The notes under the pieces were generated by a model, which worked only from the letters and a program-made list of their open reading frames with translations, did not search any database and was not told where the DNA came from. From an uncultured Duncaniella sp. (GTDB taxonomy: Bacteria > Bacteroidota > Bacteroidia > Bacteroidales > Muribaculaceae), in NCBI GenBank assembly GCA_910584825.1, contig CAJUCI010000006.1, positions 44,086 to 108,085 of the forward strand: a stretch of 64,000 nucleotides of DNA, read 5' to 3'. Within the stretch, counting starts at the first letter, position 1. Each line of letters starts with the position of its first letter. The translations under genes were made by a program, and so were the position numbers. Of the stretch, positions 27,898 through 36,245 are shown piece by piece.

Positions 27898-28533
27898 ATG
27901 TTAATGTTCATCACCCATCCGAGCGACCGTTACAGTATAGCCGAAGAGGTTCAGATGGTGCTCGAAGGGGGCTGCAAATGGATTCAGCTCCGCATGAAGG
28001 ATGTCTCTGACGAAGAATTCCGTCAGACGGCTCTCGAAATCATTCCGCTCTGCAAGGAAAACGAGGCATTTCTCGTGTTTGACGACCGTGTGGAGCTGGC
28101 GATGGAAATGGGCGTTCACGGCGTTCATCTCGGCAAAAACGACATGGACCCTCTGCAGGCCCGTGAGACGATGGGCGCGGAAGCCATCATAGGAGTGACA
28201 GCCAATACAGCGCAGGACATCATCAAGTTCCGCAATCAGGATGTGGACTATGTAGGTCTCGGGCCGTTCAGATTCACAACCACCAAAGCCAAACTCTCGC
28301 CCGTTCTTGGTATTGACGGATATGCTTCCGTTGTAAAGGAAGTGCGTGAGGCCGGGATGGTGCTCCCCATCGTGGCAATCGGCGGAATCACACTTGAGGA
28401 CATCCCTGCCATCATGCAGACCGGCGTCAACGGTGTGGCGGTGAGTGGGTCGATAATCAACGCCCCCGACCCTGTGGCCTACACCCGACAGCTGCTCGAC
28501 ACCCTGTCGGAATGCGCTGCAAAGATGAAGTAG
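27898..28533 (+). CDS. thiE: Thiamine-phosphate synthase
   Basis: The 211-residue protein carries the full ThiE active site: IQLRMKDVSDEEF, LVFDDRVELAMEMGVHGVHLGKND, VDYVGLGPFRFTTTK and VAIGGITLEDIPA. It joins HMP-PP and the thiazole phosphate to make thiamine phosphate. It follows the TenI-like gene after 45 bases. Confidence 0.94.
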   Translation: MLMFITHPSDRYSIAEEVQMVLEGGCKWIQLRMKDVSDEEFRQTALEIIPLCKENEAFLVFDDRVELAMEMGVHGVHLGKNDMDPLQARETMGAEAIIGVTANTAQDIIKFRNQDVDYVGLGPFRFTTTKAKLSPVLGIDGYASVVKEVREAGMVLPIVAIGGITLEDIPAIMQTGVNGVAVSGSIINAPDPVAYTRQLLDTLSECAAKMK

Positions 28534-28577
28534 GCTCACAAATTATTGAAGTAAATTACATAAATCAACCATATCAT

Positions 28578-29354
28578 ATGTCAGACATCTTAACTATCGG
28601 AGGAAAGGAATTTACCTCACGCCTGTTCGTGGGAACGGGTAAATTCTCATCCAACCGCCTCATGCTTGATTCAATCATCGCATCAGGCTCGCAGATGATT
28701 ACAGTGGCCATGAAGCGCATTGACATGCAGCACGAAGAGGAGGACGACATGCTCGCCCACATCAACCGTGACCACGTGCAGTTTTTGCCCAACACATCGG
28801 GTGTGCGCAACGCCGAGGAAGCTGTGCTTGCGGCCAATCTCGCCCGCGACTGCTTCGGCACCGATTTCATCAAACTCGAAATTCACCCCGACCCCAAATA
28901 TCTGCTCCCCGACCCCATCGAGACACTTAAAGCAACTGAGATTCTTGCCAAGCAGGGATTCAAGGTGCTCCCCTACATCCAGGCCGACCCCGTGCTCTGC
29001 AAGCGACTCGAGGAGGTGGGCACAGCTGCCGTCATGCCCCTCGGCGCACCCATCGGTACAAACAAGGGCCTAAAGACACGCGACCTTCTGGAGATTATCA
29101 TCGCCGAGAGTCGCGTGCCTGTCGTTATCGACGCCGGTCTCGGCGCACCGTCACATGCGGCTGACGCTATGGAAATCGGTGCTGACGCTGTGCTCGTGAA
29201 CACAGCTATCGCCGTTGCAGGTGACCCCGTAGAGATGGCCGTGGCCTTTAAACTTGCCGTCGAGGCAGGCCGTAAGGCATATCTCGCCGGACTCGGCGCA
29301 GTGTCGACCTCGGCAAGTGCGACCAGCCCCCTAACCGCATTTCTTGACCTCTAA
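28578..29354 (+). CDS. thiG: Thiazole synthase
   Basis: The 258-residue TIM-barrel protein includes FVGTGKFSSN, the Schiff-base lysine Lys99 in FIKLEIHPDPKYLLPD, MPLGAPIGTNKG and DAGLGAPSHAADAMEIGADAVLVNTA. ThiG builds the thiazole ring from deoxyxylulose phosphate, ThiS-thiocarboxylate and dehydroglycine. The ATG at 28578 gives the usual start; a longer in-frame start at 28512 would overlap thiE. Confidence 0.96.
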   Translation: MSDILTIGGKEFTSRLFVGTGKFSSNRLMLDSIIASGSQMITVAMKRIDMQHEEEDDMLAHINRDHVQFLPNTSGVRNAEEAVLAANLARDCFGTDFIKLEIHPDPKYLLPDPIETLKATEILAKQGFKVLPYIQADPVLCKRLEEVGTAAVMPLGAPIGTNKGLKTRDLLEIIIAESRVPVVIDAGLGAPSHAADAMEIGADAVLVNTAIAVAGDPVEMAVAFKLAVEAGRKAYLAGLGAVSTSASATSPLTAFLDL

Positions 29355-29384
29355 AACAACGAAACAACACATTATAACCCTATT

Positions 29385-31094
29385 ATGAGAATAGAGAACA
29401 TCGACGTTAATTCCTATCCGGGATCTGAAAAAGTCTACGTCGACGGCGAGATGTTTCCCATCAAGGTAGCCATGCGCCGTGTCAATCTCACCCCCACCGT
29501 CGAAGTGGTGGACGGCGAGAAGATTATGACTGAAAACGCCCCTGTTTACGTCTATGACACCAGTGGAGTCTACACCGACCCCAATGTCAAAATCGACATC
29601 AACCAAGGTCTGCCCCGCACCCGCGAGGAGCTGATAGCCAAGCGTGACGACCTTGAGCAGCTGCCCCGCATCACATCGGAGTACGGACGCATGCGCGAAG
29701 AGGACCCTTCGCTTGACAGCATCCGTTTCGCCCACCGCTATGCGCCGCGCCGTGCAGTCAAGGGTAAGGAAATCACTCAGATGGCCCTTGCCAAGAAAGG
29801 TATAATCACTCCCGAGATGGAGTATGTGGCCATACGTGAGAACAATAATGCCAAGGCAATGGGCATCGACAGCCACATCACCCCCGAATTCGTGCGCAAC
29901 GAGATTGCGTGCGGGCGTGCCGTCCTCCCTGCCAACATCAACCACCCCGAGGCCGAGCCTATGATTATAGGCCGTAACTTCCTCGTCAAGCTCAACACCA
30001 ACATAGGCAACTCCGCCCTCTCGTCAGGTATCGAAGAGGAAGTCAGCAAGGCCGTATGGAGCTGCTATTGGGGCGGCGACACACTCATGGACCTCTCGAC
30101 CGGCGACAATATTCACGAAACACGCGAGTGGATTATCCGCAACTGCCCCGTGCCGATGGGCACTGTACCTGTCTATCAGGCTCTTGAAAAGGTGAACGGA
30201 AAGGTTGAGGACCTGACCTGGGAAATCTACCGCGACACACTCATCGAGCAGGCCGAGCAGGGTGTGGACTACTTCACCATTCATGCCGGCGCGCTCCGCG
30301 CACATGCCGACATGGTGAAGGAGCGTCTGACCGGCATCGTATCGCGCGGCGGCTCCATCATGACCCGCTGGGCTGTGATTCACAATGAGGAAAACTTCCT
30401 CTATACCCATTTTGACGAAATCTGCGAGATTCTTTCCGCATATGACGTGGCCGTGTCGCTCGGCGACGGACTGCGCCCCGGCTCAATTCATGACGCCAAT
30501 GACCGCTCACAGTTCCTGGAGCTCGATGTGCTCGGCGAACTTACCGAGATAGCCTGGAAGCACAACGTCCAGGTGCTCATCGAAGGCCCCGGTCATGTGC
30601 CCATGCACAAGATTCGAGAGAACATGGACCGCCAGCTCGACAAGTGCCACGAGGCTCCGTTCTACACCCTCGGCCCGCTCACCACCGACATCGCTCCCGG
30701 CTATGACCACATCACTTCGGCCATCGGCGCGGCTCAGATAGCATGGATGGGCACAGCCATGATATGCTACGTGACCCCCAAGGAGCATCTTGCCCTCCCC
30801 AATCTCGAGGATGTGCGCAACGGCGTAATCACCTACAAGATTGCAGCACATGCCGCTGACATTGCAAAGGGACATCCGGGGGCACAGGTGCGCGACGACG
30901 CCATGAGCAAGGCCAGATTTGAGTTCAGATGGAAAGACCAGTTCAACCTCTCGCTCGACCCCGCGCGTGCGCGCCAGTATTATGTCGAGAGCCACAAGAA
31001 CGATGACCATTTCTGCACCATGTGCGGCCCGAACTTCTGCGCCATGCGCATCACCCGCCAACTCGTTGATGAGTGCGCGGAAAAGAGTTGCTGA
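29385..31094 (+). CDS. thiC: Phosphomethylpyrimidine synthase
   Basis: The 569-residue radical SAM enzyme converts AIR to HMP-P. Visible are the ThiC core (TRWAVIHNEENFLYTHFDEICEI, LIEGPGHVPMHKI, GPLTTDIAPGYDHITSAIGAA) and the C-terminal iron-sulfur ligands Cys544, Cys547 and Cys552 in a CX2CX4C motif. The N-terminal domain is present (VNLTPTVEVVDGE). In many Bacteroidales thiH comes next; here thiH is about 5 kb away behind three envelope genes. Confidence 0.97.
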   Translation: MRIENIDVNSYPGSEKVYVDGEMFPIKVAMRRVNLTPTVEVVDGEKIMTENAPVYVYDTSGVYTDPNVKIDINQGLPRTREELIAKRDDLEQLPRITSEYGRMREEDPSLDSIRFAHRYAPRRAVKGKEITQMALAKKGIITPEMEYVAIRENNNAKAMGIDSHITPEFVRNEIACGRAVLPANINHPEAEPMIIGRNFLVKLNTNIGNSALSSGIEEEVSKAVWSCYWGGDTLMDLSTGDNIHETREWIIRNCPVPMGTVPVYQALEKVNGKVEDLTWEIYRDTLIEQAEQGVDYFTIHAGALRAHADMVKERLTGIVSRGGSIMTRWAVIHNEENFLYTHFDEICEILSAYDVAVSLGDGLRPGSIHDANDRSQFLELDVLGELTEIAWKHNVQVLIEGPGHVPMHKIRENMDRQLDKCHEAPFYTLGPLTTDIAPGYDHITSAIGAAQIAWMGTAMICYVTPKEHLALPNLEDVRNGVITYKIAAHAADIAKGHPGAQVRDDAMSKARFEFRWKDQFNLSLDPARARQYYVESHKNDDHFCTMCGPNFCAMRITRQLVDECAEKSC

Positions 31095-31120
31095 CAACTC
31101 ATTACTGACAACATTAAGCC

Positions 31121-31266
31121 TTTGTGACTAATTGAGAGGACACATCGCGGGCAGCAGTCATGCGGTGTTAGCCTCATAAGGCATCGGAAGAGTGCGGGGC
31201 GGACTGCCGCCCGCAATGCGTGAATCCGCCCCAGCATCTCTCCACTTATATTATTTGTGACTAATT
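31121..31266. repeat. 13-bp direct repeats bracketing a GC-rich, hairpin-dense spacer
   Basis: TTTGTGACTAATT occurs perfectly at 31121-31133, just after thiC, and at 31254-31266, just before the DUF3575-like gene. The 120 bases between can fold: an outer GAGAG/CTCTC closure (31134-31138 with 31238-31242), a GCCT/AGGC hairpin with a CATA loop, GGGGCGGA (31196-31203) with TCCGCCCC (31225-31232), and a competing 12-bp pairing of 31147-31158 with 31203-31214 (one mismatch). No ORF is evident. It may be a structured RNA, a processed spacer, or an insertion scar. Confidence 0.6.
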
Positions 31267-31273
31267 TAGATTT

Positions 31274-31837
31274 ATGTGTATTATATCCAATAGGATACTT
31301 TTTGTCATATCCGTTTTTATACTAACTTTTTCCTCACTACCCGCACGGGCCCAAAGAGTAGCATTAAAGACCAACACCCTTGACTGGGTGCTCATGTCAC
31401 CTAATCTCGCCCTCGACACCCGCCTGTCGCGCCGCCTCACGTTCGAAATAGGCATCACAGGCAACCCTTTGTCAAAAACACCATATGGCACAGACATCAT
31501 GTTGAAGAATCTACGCATACAACCCTCGCTCCGCTATTGGTTCAACCGACCGATGGCGCGACACTTCATGGGCGTGGCTGTGTGCGGTGGAGTCTATGAC
31601 CTGCGTCTGCGCGAGCACTGCTATCGAGGAAATATCGCCGCAGCCGGACTTACATATGGTTACGCTCTTGTGCTTAACCGCCATTGGAACGTAGAGTTCT
31701 CAATCGGCGCAGGCATCGGACGCGTATGGGGCTACGACTACCGCTATTCCGAAGGTCGACCCAAGGATACTAACATGAGCAAATGGATACCTGTGCCCAT
31801 AGGCACCGGCATATCATTTTCATACATCTTCCAATAA
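31274..31837 (+). CDS. DUF3575-like outer-membrane beta-barrel protein
   Basis: The 187-residue protein has a signal peptide (ending near SLPARAQ) and alternating beta strands: VALKTNTLDWVLMSPNLALDTRLSRRLTFEIGIT, RIQPSLRYWFNRP, FMGVAVCGGVYD, LNRHWNVEFSIGAGIGRVWG, and a terminal strand ending in phenylalanine-glutamine. The KTNxLxWxxxxPNLxxE-like start is that of DUF3575, a family often found in fimbrial operons of Bacteroidales. A small outer-membrane barrel is likely. It lies 12 bases before the next gene and opens a three-gene cassette inside the thi operon. Confidence 0.75.
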   Translation: MCIISNRILFVISVFILTFSSLPARAQRVALKTNTLDWVLMSPNLALDTRLSRRLTFEIGITGNPLSKTPYGTDIMLKNLRIQPSLRYWFNRPMARHFMGVAVCGGVYDLRLREHCYRGNIAAAGLTYGYALVLNRHWNVEFSIGAGIGRVWGYDYRYSEGRPKDTNMSKWIPVPIGTGISFSYIFQ

Positions 31838-31849
31838 GCCGAAGCAATC

Positions 31850-33919
31850 ATGAATAAGAATATAACACTTATCGCAAGATGCGGCATGGGGGCAGTCCTC
31901 ATGGCCGCCGCGCTTCCGGCTGTGGCACGTGACATTAACGTGCGAGGTATCGTGACCAATTCCAAGGGCGAGCCTCTGCAGGGTGTATGTATATATGATG
32001 TCGACACCGACCGTCTGCTCACAAGCACCAACGAGGAGGGAAAGTATCTCGTAATAATCGACAGTGACGGAAAGCTCGCCTACTCAATCCTCGGCATGGA
32101 GGACACCGAGATACCCGTAGAGGGAAGACTGACAATCGATGTGACACTCACAAGCTCGTCAATCACTCTCGACGAGGTTCTTGTCAAGGCCAAGGGCAAG
32201 CTGAAGGTAGTGGCCCCCGAGCCTACCGACATTGAAATCAAAGGCAACTATGCCTATATCAAGACCCGCATCAAGGTGCCGCACCGCCTGTTCGGCTCAT
32301 CGACCCGACTTATCATCCAGCCCGCGCTGTATAATGTGACTACTTCAAAAATGTGGTATCTCAAGCCGCTCGTTTTCGACGGCCGACGTTACAACATCAC
32401 GCAGGACCGCATGCTTGACTTCAATCTTGCCGCCGACCCGCTCACGCCGTATGTCACCGTTCAGCAGCATTCGAGCCGTAAGGATGACATGATATTCTGG
32501 AACGACTCAATCTATCTCGATAACCCCGACCAGGATTTCCACTGCGACATGCTCATGGCAATGGAGAATTATAACCGCGTGTTCTATCGTGACACCACTA
32601 CCATATCACGCGGCACGGTCAATCCCATGCGATTCTTCCAGTATAAGCTGATAGGCTCGGAGGTGACCGACTCGGCGTTCTATCCTACCCCCGAGATGCA
32701 GATGCGTGACACCCGAGGCGACGTGATGCTGACATTCCGTGTCAACGACGCCCGCCTTGACATGGAGCAGGGCAACAACCGCCAGGAGATGAACTCGCTC
32801 CTCACTCAGCTGCGCCGCGTCGAGGACGACCCCGATGCCGCACTCAAGAGCTTTTACATCTACTCGACCTCTTCGCCTGAGGGCAACTACAACAAGAACG
32901 TCGAGCTGTCGAAACGACGCATGAAATCGGCACTCGACCTGATTATGGAAAACCTTTCGGCCACAACACGCCGATATATGGAGGTTAAGAGCGGAGCCTC
33001 GGTGGAGTCATGGGAGACCCTTGTGACCATGCTCCGGGCCGACAGCCTGACTACCGAGGCCGAAGCCGTGTCAGAGGTGCTTGCGAAGTATCCCGGACAG
33101 CCCGACATACAGTCGGTAAGGATACGCAGACTGCCATTCTACGCGTCGGTAATATCGGAGAGATACCTGCCGAGGATGCGTAAGGTCAGCTATGAGTTTC
33201 TCACGTCGCAATACCGCTATCTGACCGACGACGAGATTGCCGAGCTTTACAAGACCAAACCCGAGACACTGTCAAGATTTGAATTCTTCCGCCTATACCG
33301 TTACGTTGCCAAGACACCTGAGGAAAAGGAGACCTATCTGAAAAAGGCTCTCGAGGTTCACCCCAAATTTGTCGTGGCAGCCACCGACCTCGCCGAACTC
33401 AGGCTCGGACGCGGCCAGGCCGATTACGACCTGCTGGAAAAGTTTGTCAAGCCTGACAATACTCCCGGACGAAAGAAAAAGCTGCCTGAGGAAACAATCC
33501 TCAACCACATAGCCGCGTGCCTCGCCACGCATCATTATCTCGAGGCTGACTCGCTTGCAGCAGAGCTTCCCGACACTCCTCGCTTCCACAAGGCCAAGAT
33601 TTACACCGACGTGTTCAACGGCCGATATGAGGGAGCCATGCAGGAGGTCGCTGCCGAGTCGCCCATTAACGAGGTGGTGATACTCCTCGCGCTCAAGGCC
33701 AATGACCAGGCCTGGCGCAAAGCCTCGAAACTCGGCTCGTCTGCCGAGGAGGAATACCTGAAAGCCATAGCCGCCAACCGTGTTGACGAATATATGGCAG
33801 CCGTAAGCCATCTCGAAAACGCTCTGCGCCTCAAGCCCGAGCTTAAAGAGATAGCCCGCATTGACGGCGACCTGATTGACTTAATGGAAGAACGAGAGGA
33901 AGAGGAGGAACAGCTATGA
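31850..33919 (+). CDS. Multidomain periplasmic protein: carboxypeptidase-regulatory-like, OmpA-like and TPR-like regions
   Basis: The 689-residue secreted protein (signal MNKNITLIARCGMGAVLMAAALPAVA) starts with a carboxypeptidase-regulatory-like beta domain (INVRGIVTNSKGEPLQGVCIYD, residues about 28-110). A central region follows, then an OmpA-like motif near 340-370 (STSSPEGNYNKNVELSKRRMKSAL), and helical TPR-like repeats to an acidic tail (EEREEEEEQL). The OmpA-like part suggests peptidoglycan contact. The layout recalls DUF3868-type proteins of fimbrial operons, but this is inference. The stop overlaps the next start by four bases, so the two are coupled. Confidence 0.7.
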   Translation: MNKNITLIARCGMGAVLMAAALPAVARDINVRGIVTNSKGEPLQGVCIYDVDTDRLLTSTNEEGKYLVIIDSDGKLAYSILGMEDTEIPVEGRLTIDVTLTSSSITLDEVLVKAKGKLKVVAPEPTDIEIKGNYAYIKTRIKVPHRLFGSSTRLIIQPALYNVTTSKMWYLKPLVFDGRRYNITQDRMLDFNLAADPLTPYVTVQQHSSRKDDMIFWNDSIYLDNPDQDFHCDMLMAMENYNRVFYRDTTTISRGTVNPMRFFQYKLIGSEVTDSAFYPTPEMQMRDTRGDVMLTFRVNDARLDMEQGNNRQEMNSLLTQLRRVEDDPDAALKSFYIYSTSSPEGNYNKNVELSKRRMKSALDLIMENLSATTRRYMEVKSGASVESWETLVTMLRADSLTTEAEAVSEVLAKYPGQPDIQSVRIRRLPFYASVISERYLPRMRKVSYEFLTSQYRYLTDDEIAELYKTKPETLSRFEFFRLYRYVAKTPEEKETYLKKALEVHPKFVVAATDLAELRLGRGQADYDLLEKFVKPDNTPGRKKKLPEETILNHIAACLATHHYLEADSLAAELPDTPRFHKAKIYTDVFNGRYEGAMQEVAAESPINEVVILLALKANDQAWRKASKLGSSAEEEYLKAIAANRVDEYMAAVSHLENALRLKPELKEIARIDGDLIDLMEEREEEEEQL

Positions 33920-36204
33920 ACACACTGAAATACATTAAATACACAATATTTTCGACATGCGGCATCCTCGGCCTGACCACACCCGTGGCCGAGGCCGCAA
34001 CAACACAACCGCAGGCACTTGACTCGACGATGAACGCTCTCGACTATGTGCTGCAACGCCCTGCGCCGTCCGAACGGTTCGCCTCAAAGCGGTTCGGCGA
34101 CCGAATGTTTATCTCAGTTGAAGGCGGCCCTGACTGGATGCACACCAACAGCGGCATAACGGGGGCATCGTCCAAGGCAGGATACCGCGCCGGACTGACT
34201 ATAGGGGACTGGATAACCCCGGTTCACGGTTGGCGCGTAGGCATCAGTGCCGGACGACATTTCGGCGTGAACGACACGAAGCCCTATTTTGCAGGACTTT
34301 CGGTAGATTATCTCATGAATTTATCAGCTCTTTTGCGCAAAGATAACCCGGGCAGACGGTTTGAGCTGATTGGACTCATGGGCATAGAGGGTCAGGCACT
34401 GCACCGCGAGGGTCACATGATGTGGGCTGCCGGCGGATTCCGCATCGGGCTGCAGCCTCGGGTCTATCTCACCCGCTCGACCTACATGTACGTCGAACCG
34501 AGAATAGGAATCTACACCGACGGACTCGATGATGTAAAGACGTGGCATAAGTATGACTGGAACGCATCGGTCATGGTCGGTCTCGGCTATCGCATGAACG
34601 GCGGCACGGGACTGCATGTCGACAACTCATTGTTCATCGGCGAGCATTTCCGTGACAACTTGTTTGTCAGCGTTGGCGGTGGAGTGCTGGCCCTAGGCAA
34701 TTCCACCAATAATCTACGTGACCGCATAAGTGGCTTCGGGACATTCTCGGTAGGCAAATGGTTTTCAGCCCCCGCCGGACTGAGGCTGTCATTGTCAGGC
34801 TCGGAAATACGCGAGCCCCGAAGTGACCGACGCTGGAGCGCGATAGCCGATGTGGATTTCATGTGGAATCTCAACTCCGCCCTTTCGGGCTATGACCCTG
34901 ACCGCAAAATTGAGACCAATGTTGTGCTCGGTGCGAGCGGCGCGTATGTGTCAGGCCAGGGTAAGAAATTCCATCCCGGACTGCATGCCGCCCTGCAGGG
35001 CATATGGAATGTATCACAATCGGTCGGACTGTATCTCGAGCCTCAGGTGAGAGTATTCGGACGCAACATATCCTCTCACCCGTCAAGCCGTGTGACACTC
35101 ATGCCTGGCGTCAACATCGGCCTGATATACCGTTTCAGAGGCTCGGATGAGTACAACTCATATAAATCGACATTCAACTACGAAGACTTCCTCGGTTCGC
35201 GCAGATACTTTGTCGACCTTCTCGGCGGAGTGTTCATGCGCTCACGCAAGTGGCACCCTAATGGAGTCGTATCACTCGGTTTCGGCAAATGGCTTACTCC
35301 CGAAAGTGCGTGGAGAGTCAGCGGAGAGTATGCAAGCATAAGCGAATCGTCAAGCTACCGCTCACTCGCACTGTCGGCTGACTATATGTGCAGCCTGTCG
35401 ACCCTCGCAGGAGGATTTGACGACACCCGCGGCTTTGACCTCGATGCGTTCGTCGGTCTCACAGCAGGAGCCGCGCACTACAACCGTGGACGCAACAGCC
35501 TCGTGTGGGGACCTCGCGCAGGACTCCGCGGACGCATCAGCGTCTCCCCCGCCGTTGACATCATTATCGAGCCTCAGGCCCAGGTGCTGTCGATACCTCA
35601 CTACAGGCATAAATACAATCCTGAATTCAGGGTGCTTGCCGGTGTGAGCTACAAGCTCGGCCGCAGGCGCCAGGCCATGAAGGGAGAGTCGAATCTCATC
35701 ACCGACGAGAAGCCTCGAAACTTCGTAAACCTCTCAGGCGGCCCGATGCTGTTCAGCGAGACTGTCTTCAGCTCCAACGTCCGCAAGGTGTCATGGGGCG
35801 GTGAAATCTCCGTGGGCCGATGGCTGACCGATGCCTCAGGCCTGCAGCTCGGCCTCAACTATGATTTCATACGCAGAAACCGCCGACAGGATGTCGCGAT
35901 AGGCACTGTCAAGCTCGATTATATGCTCAACTTCACAGCACTGTTCAATGACGATGACAGCAGACGGTTTGACATCGTGCCGATGATAGGTATCGGATAC
36001 GGCTGGAGCGACCGTGACAACGGACACCATTCGGTGGCGTTGGATGCCGGTGTGAGAGCGAGCTATCGTGTTACCGACAGGCTGGATGTGACACTGACTC
36101 CGACGGTGACTGCATGGCAACCGAAACTCAACGGCGGCGTAGGAAACACCCACCACTTTATCGGTGTGGGACGTCTGCCAATCGGCGTCTCCTACAGGTT
36201 CTGA
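33916..36204 (+). CDS. Outer-membrane protein built of four tandem barrel-like repeats
   Basis: The 762-residue protein has a signal peptide (to about residue 28) and four related units at about 61-227, 246-407, 428-582 and 600-762. Each begins with a strand such as MFISVEGG, LFVSVGGG, YFVDLLGG or NFVNLSGG. Each then has a G-W-T/S turn (GDWITP, GKWFSA, GKWLTP, GRWLTD), a line like DYLMNLSALL, DFMWNLNSAL, DYMCSLSTLA or DYMLNFTALF, and usually an IEP/VEP strand. The last residue is phenylalanine, typical of outer-membrane barrels. The repeat is direct from sequence; whether it forms four small barrels or one large one is unknown. No named family is recognised. Confidence 0.75.
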   Translation: MNTLKYIKYTIFSTCGILGLTTPVAEAATTQPQALDSTMNALDYVLQRPAPSERFASKRFGDRMFISVEGGPDWMHTNSGITGASSKAGYRAGLTIGDWITPVHGWRVGISAGRHFGVNDTKPYFAGLSVDYLMNLSALLRKDNPGRRFELIGLMGIEGQALHREGHMMWAAGGFRIGLQPRVYLTRSTYMYVEPRIGIYTDGLDDVKTWHKYDWNASVMVGLGYRMNGGTGLHVDNSLFIGEHFRDNLFVSVGGGVLALGNSTNNLRDRISGFGTFSVGKWFSAPAGLRLSLSGSEIREPRSDRRWSAIADVDFMWNLNSALSGYDPDRKIETNVVLGASGAYVSGQGKKFHPGLHAALQGIWNVSQSVGLYLEPQVRVFGRNISSHPSSRVTLMPGVNIGLIYRFRGSDEYNSYKSTFNYEDFLGSRRYFVDLLGGVFMRSRKWHPNGVVSLGFGKWLTPESAWRVSGEYASISESSSYRSLALSADYMCSLSTLAGGFDDTRGFDLDAFVGLTAGAAHYNRGRNSLVWGPRAGLRGRISVSPAVDIIIEPQAQVLSIPHYRHKYNPEFRVLAGVSYKLGRRRQAMKGESNLITDEKPRNFVNLSGGPMLFSETVFSSNVRKVSWGGEISVGRWLTDASGLQLGLNYDFIRRNRRQDVAIGTVKLDYMLNFTALFNDDDSRRFDIVPMIGIGYGWSDRDNGHHSVALDAGVRASYRVTDRLDVTLTPTVTAWQPKLNGGVGNTHHFIGVGRLPIGVSYRF

Positions 36205-36245
36205 CATCAGAAAGAACATAAATACAATAAATAAATCAATCAACA

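Noticed and set aside
27901..28539. A 212-codon minus-strand frame exactly opposite thiE
   Set aside because: thiE has a complete active site on the plus strand; the antisense frame mirrors its codon bias and resembles nothing.
30507..31097. A 196-codon minus-strand frame opposite the end of thiC
   Set aside because: It is a shadow of thiC, including its iron-sulfur cysteine region, with no family features.
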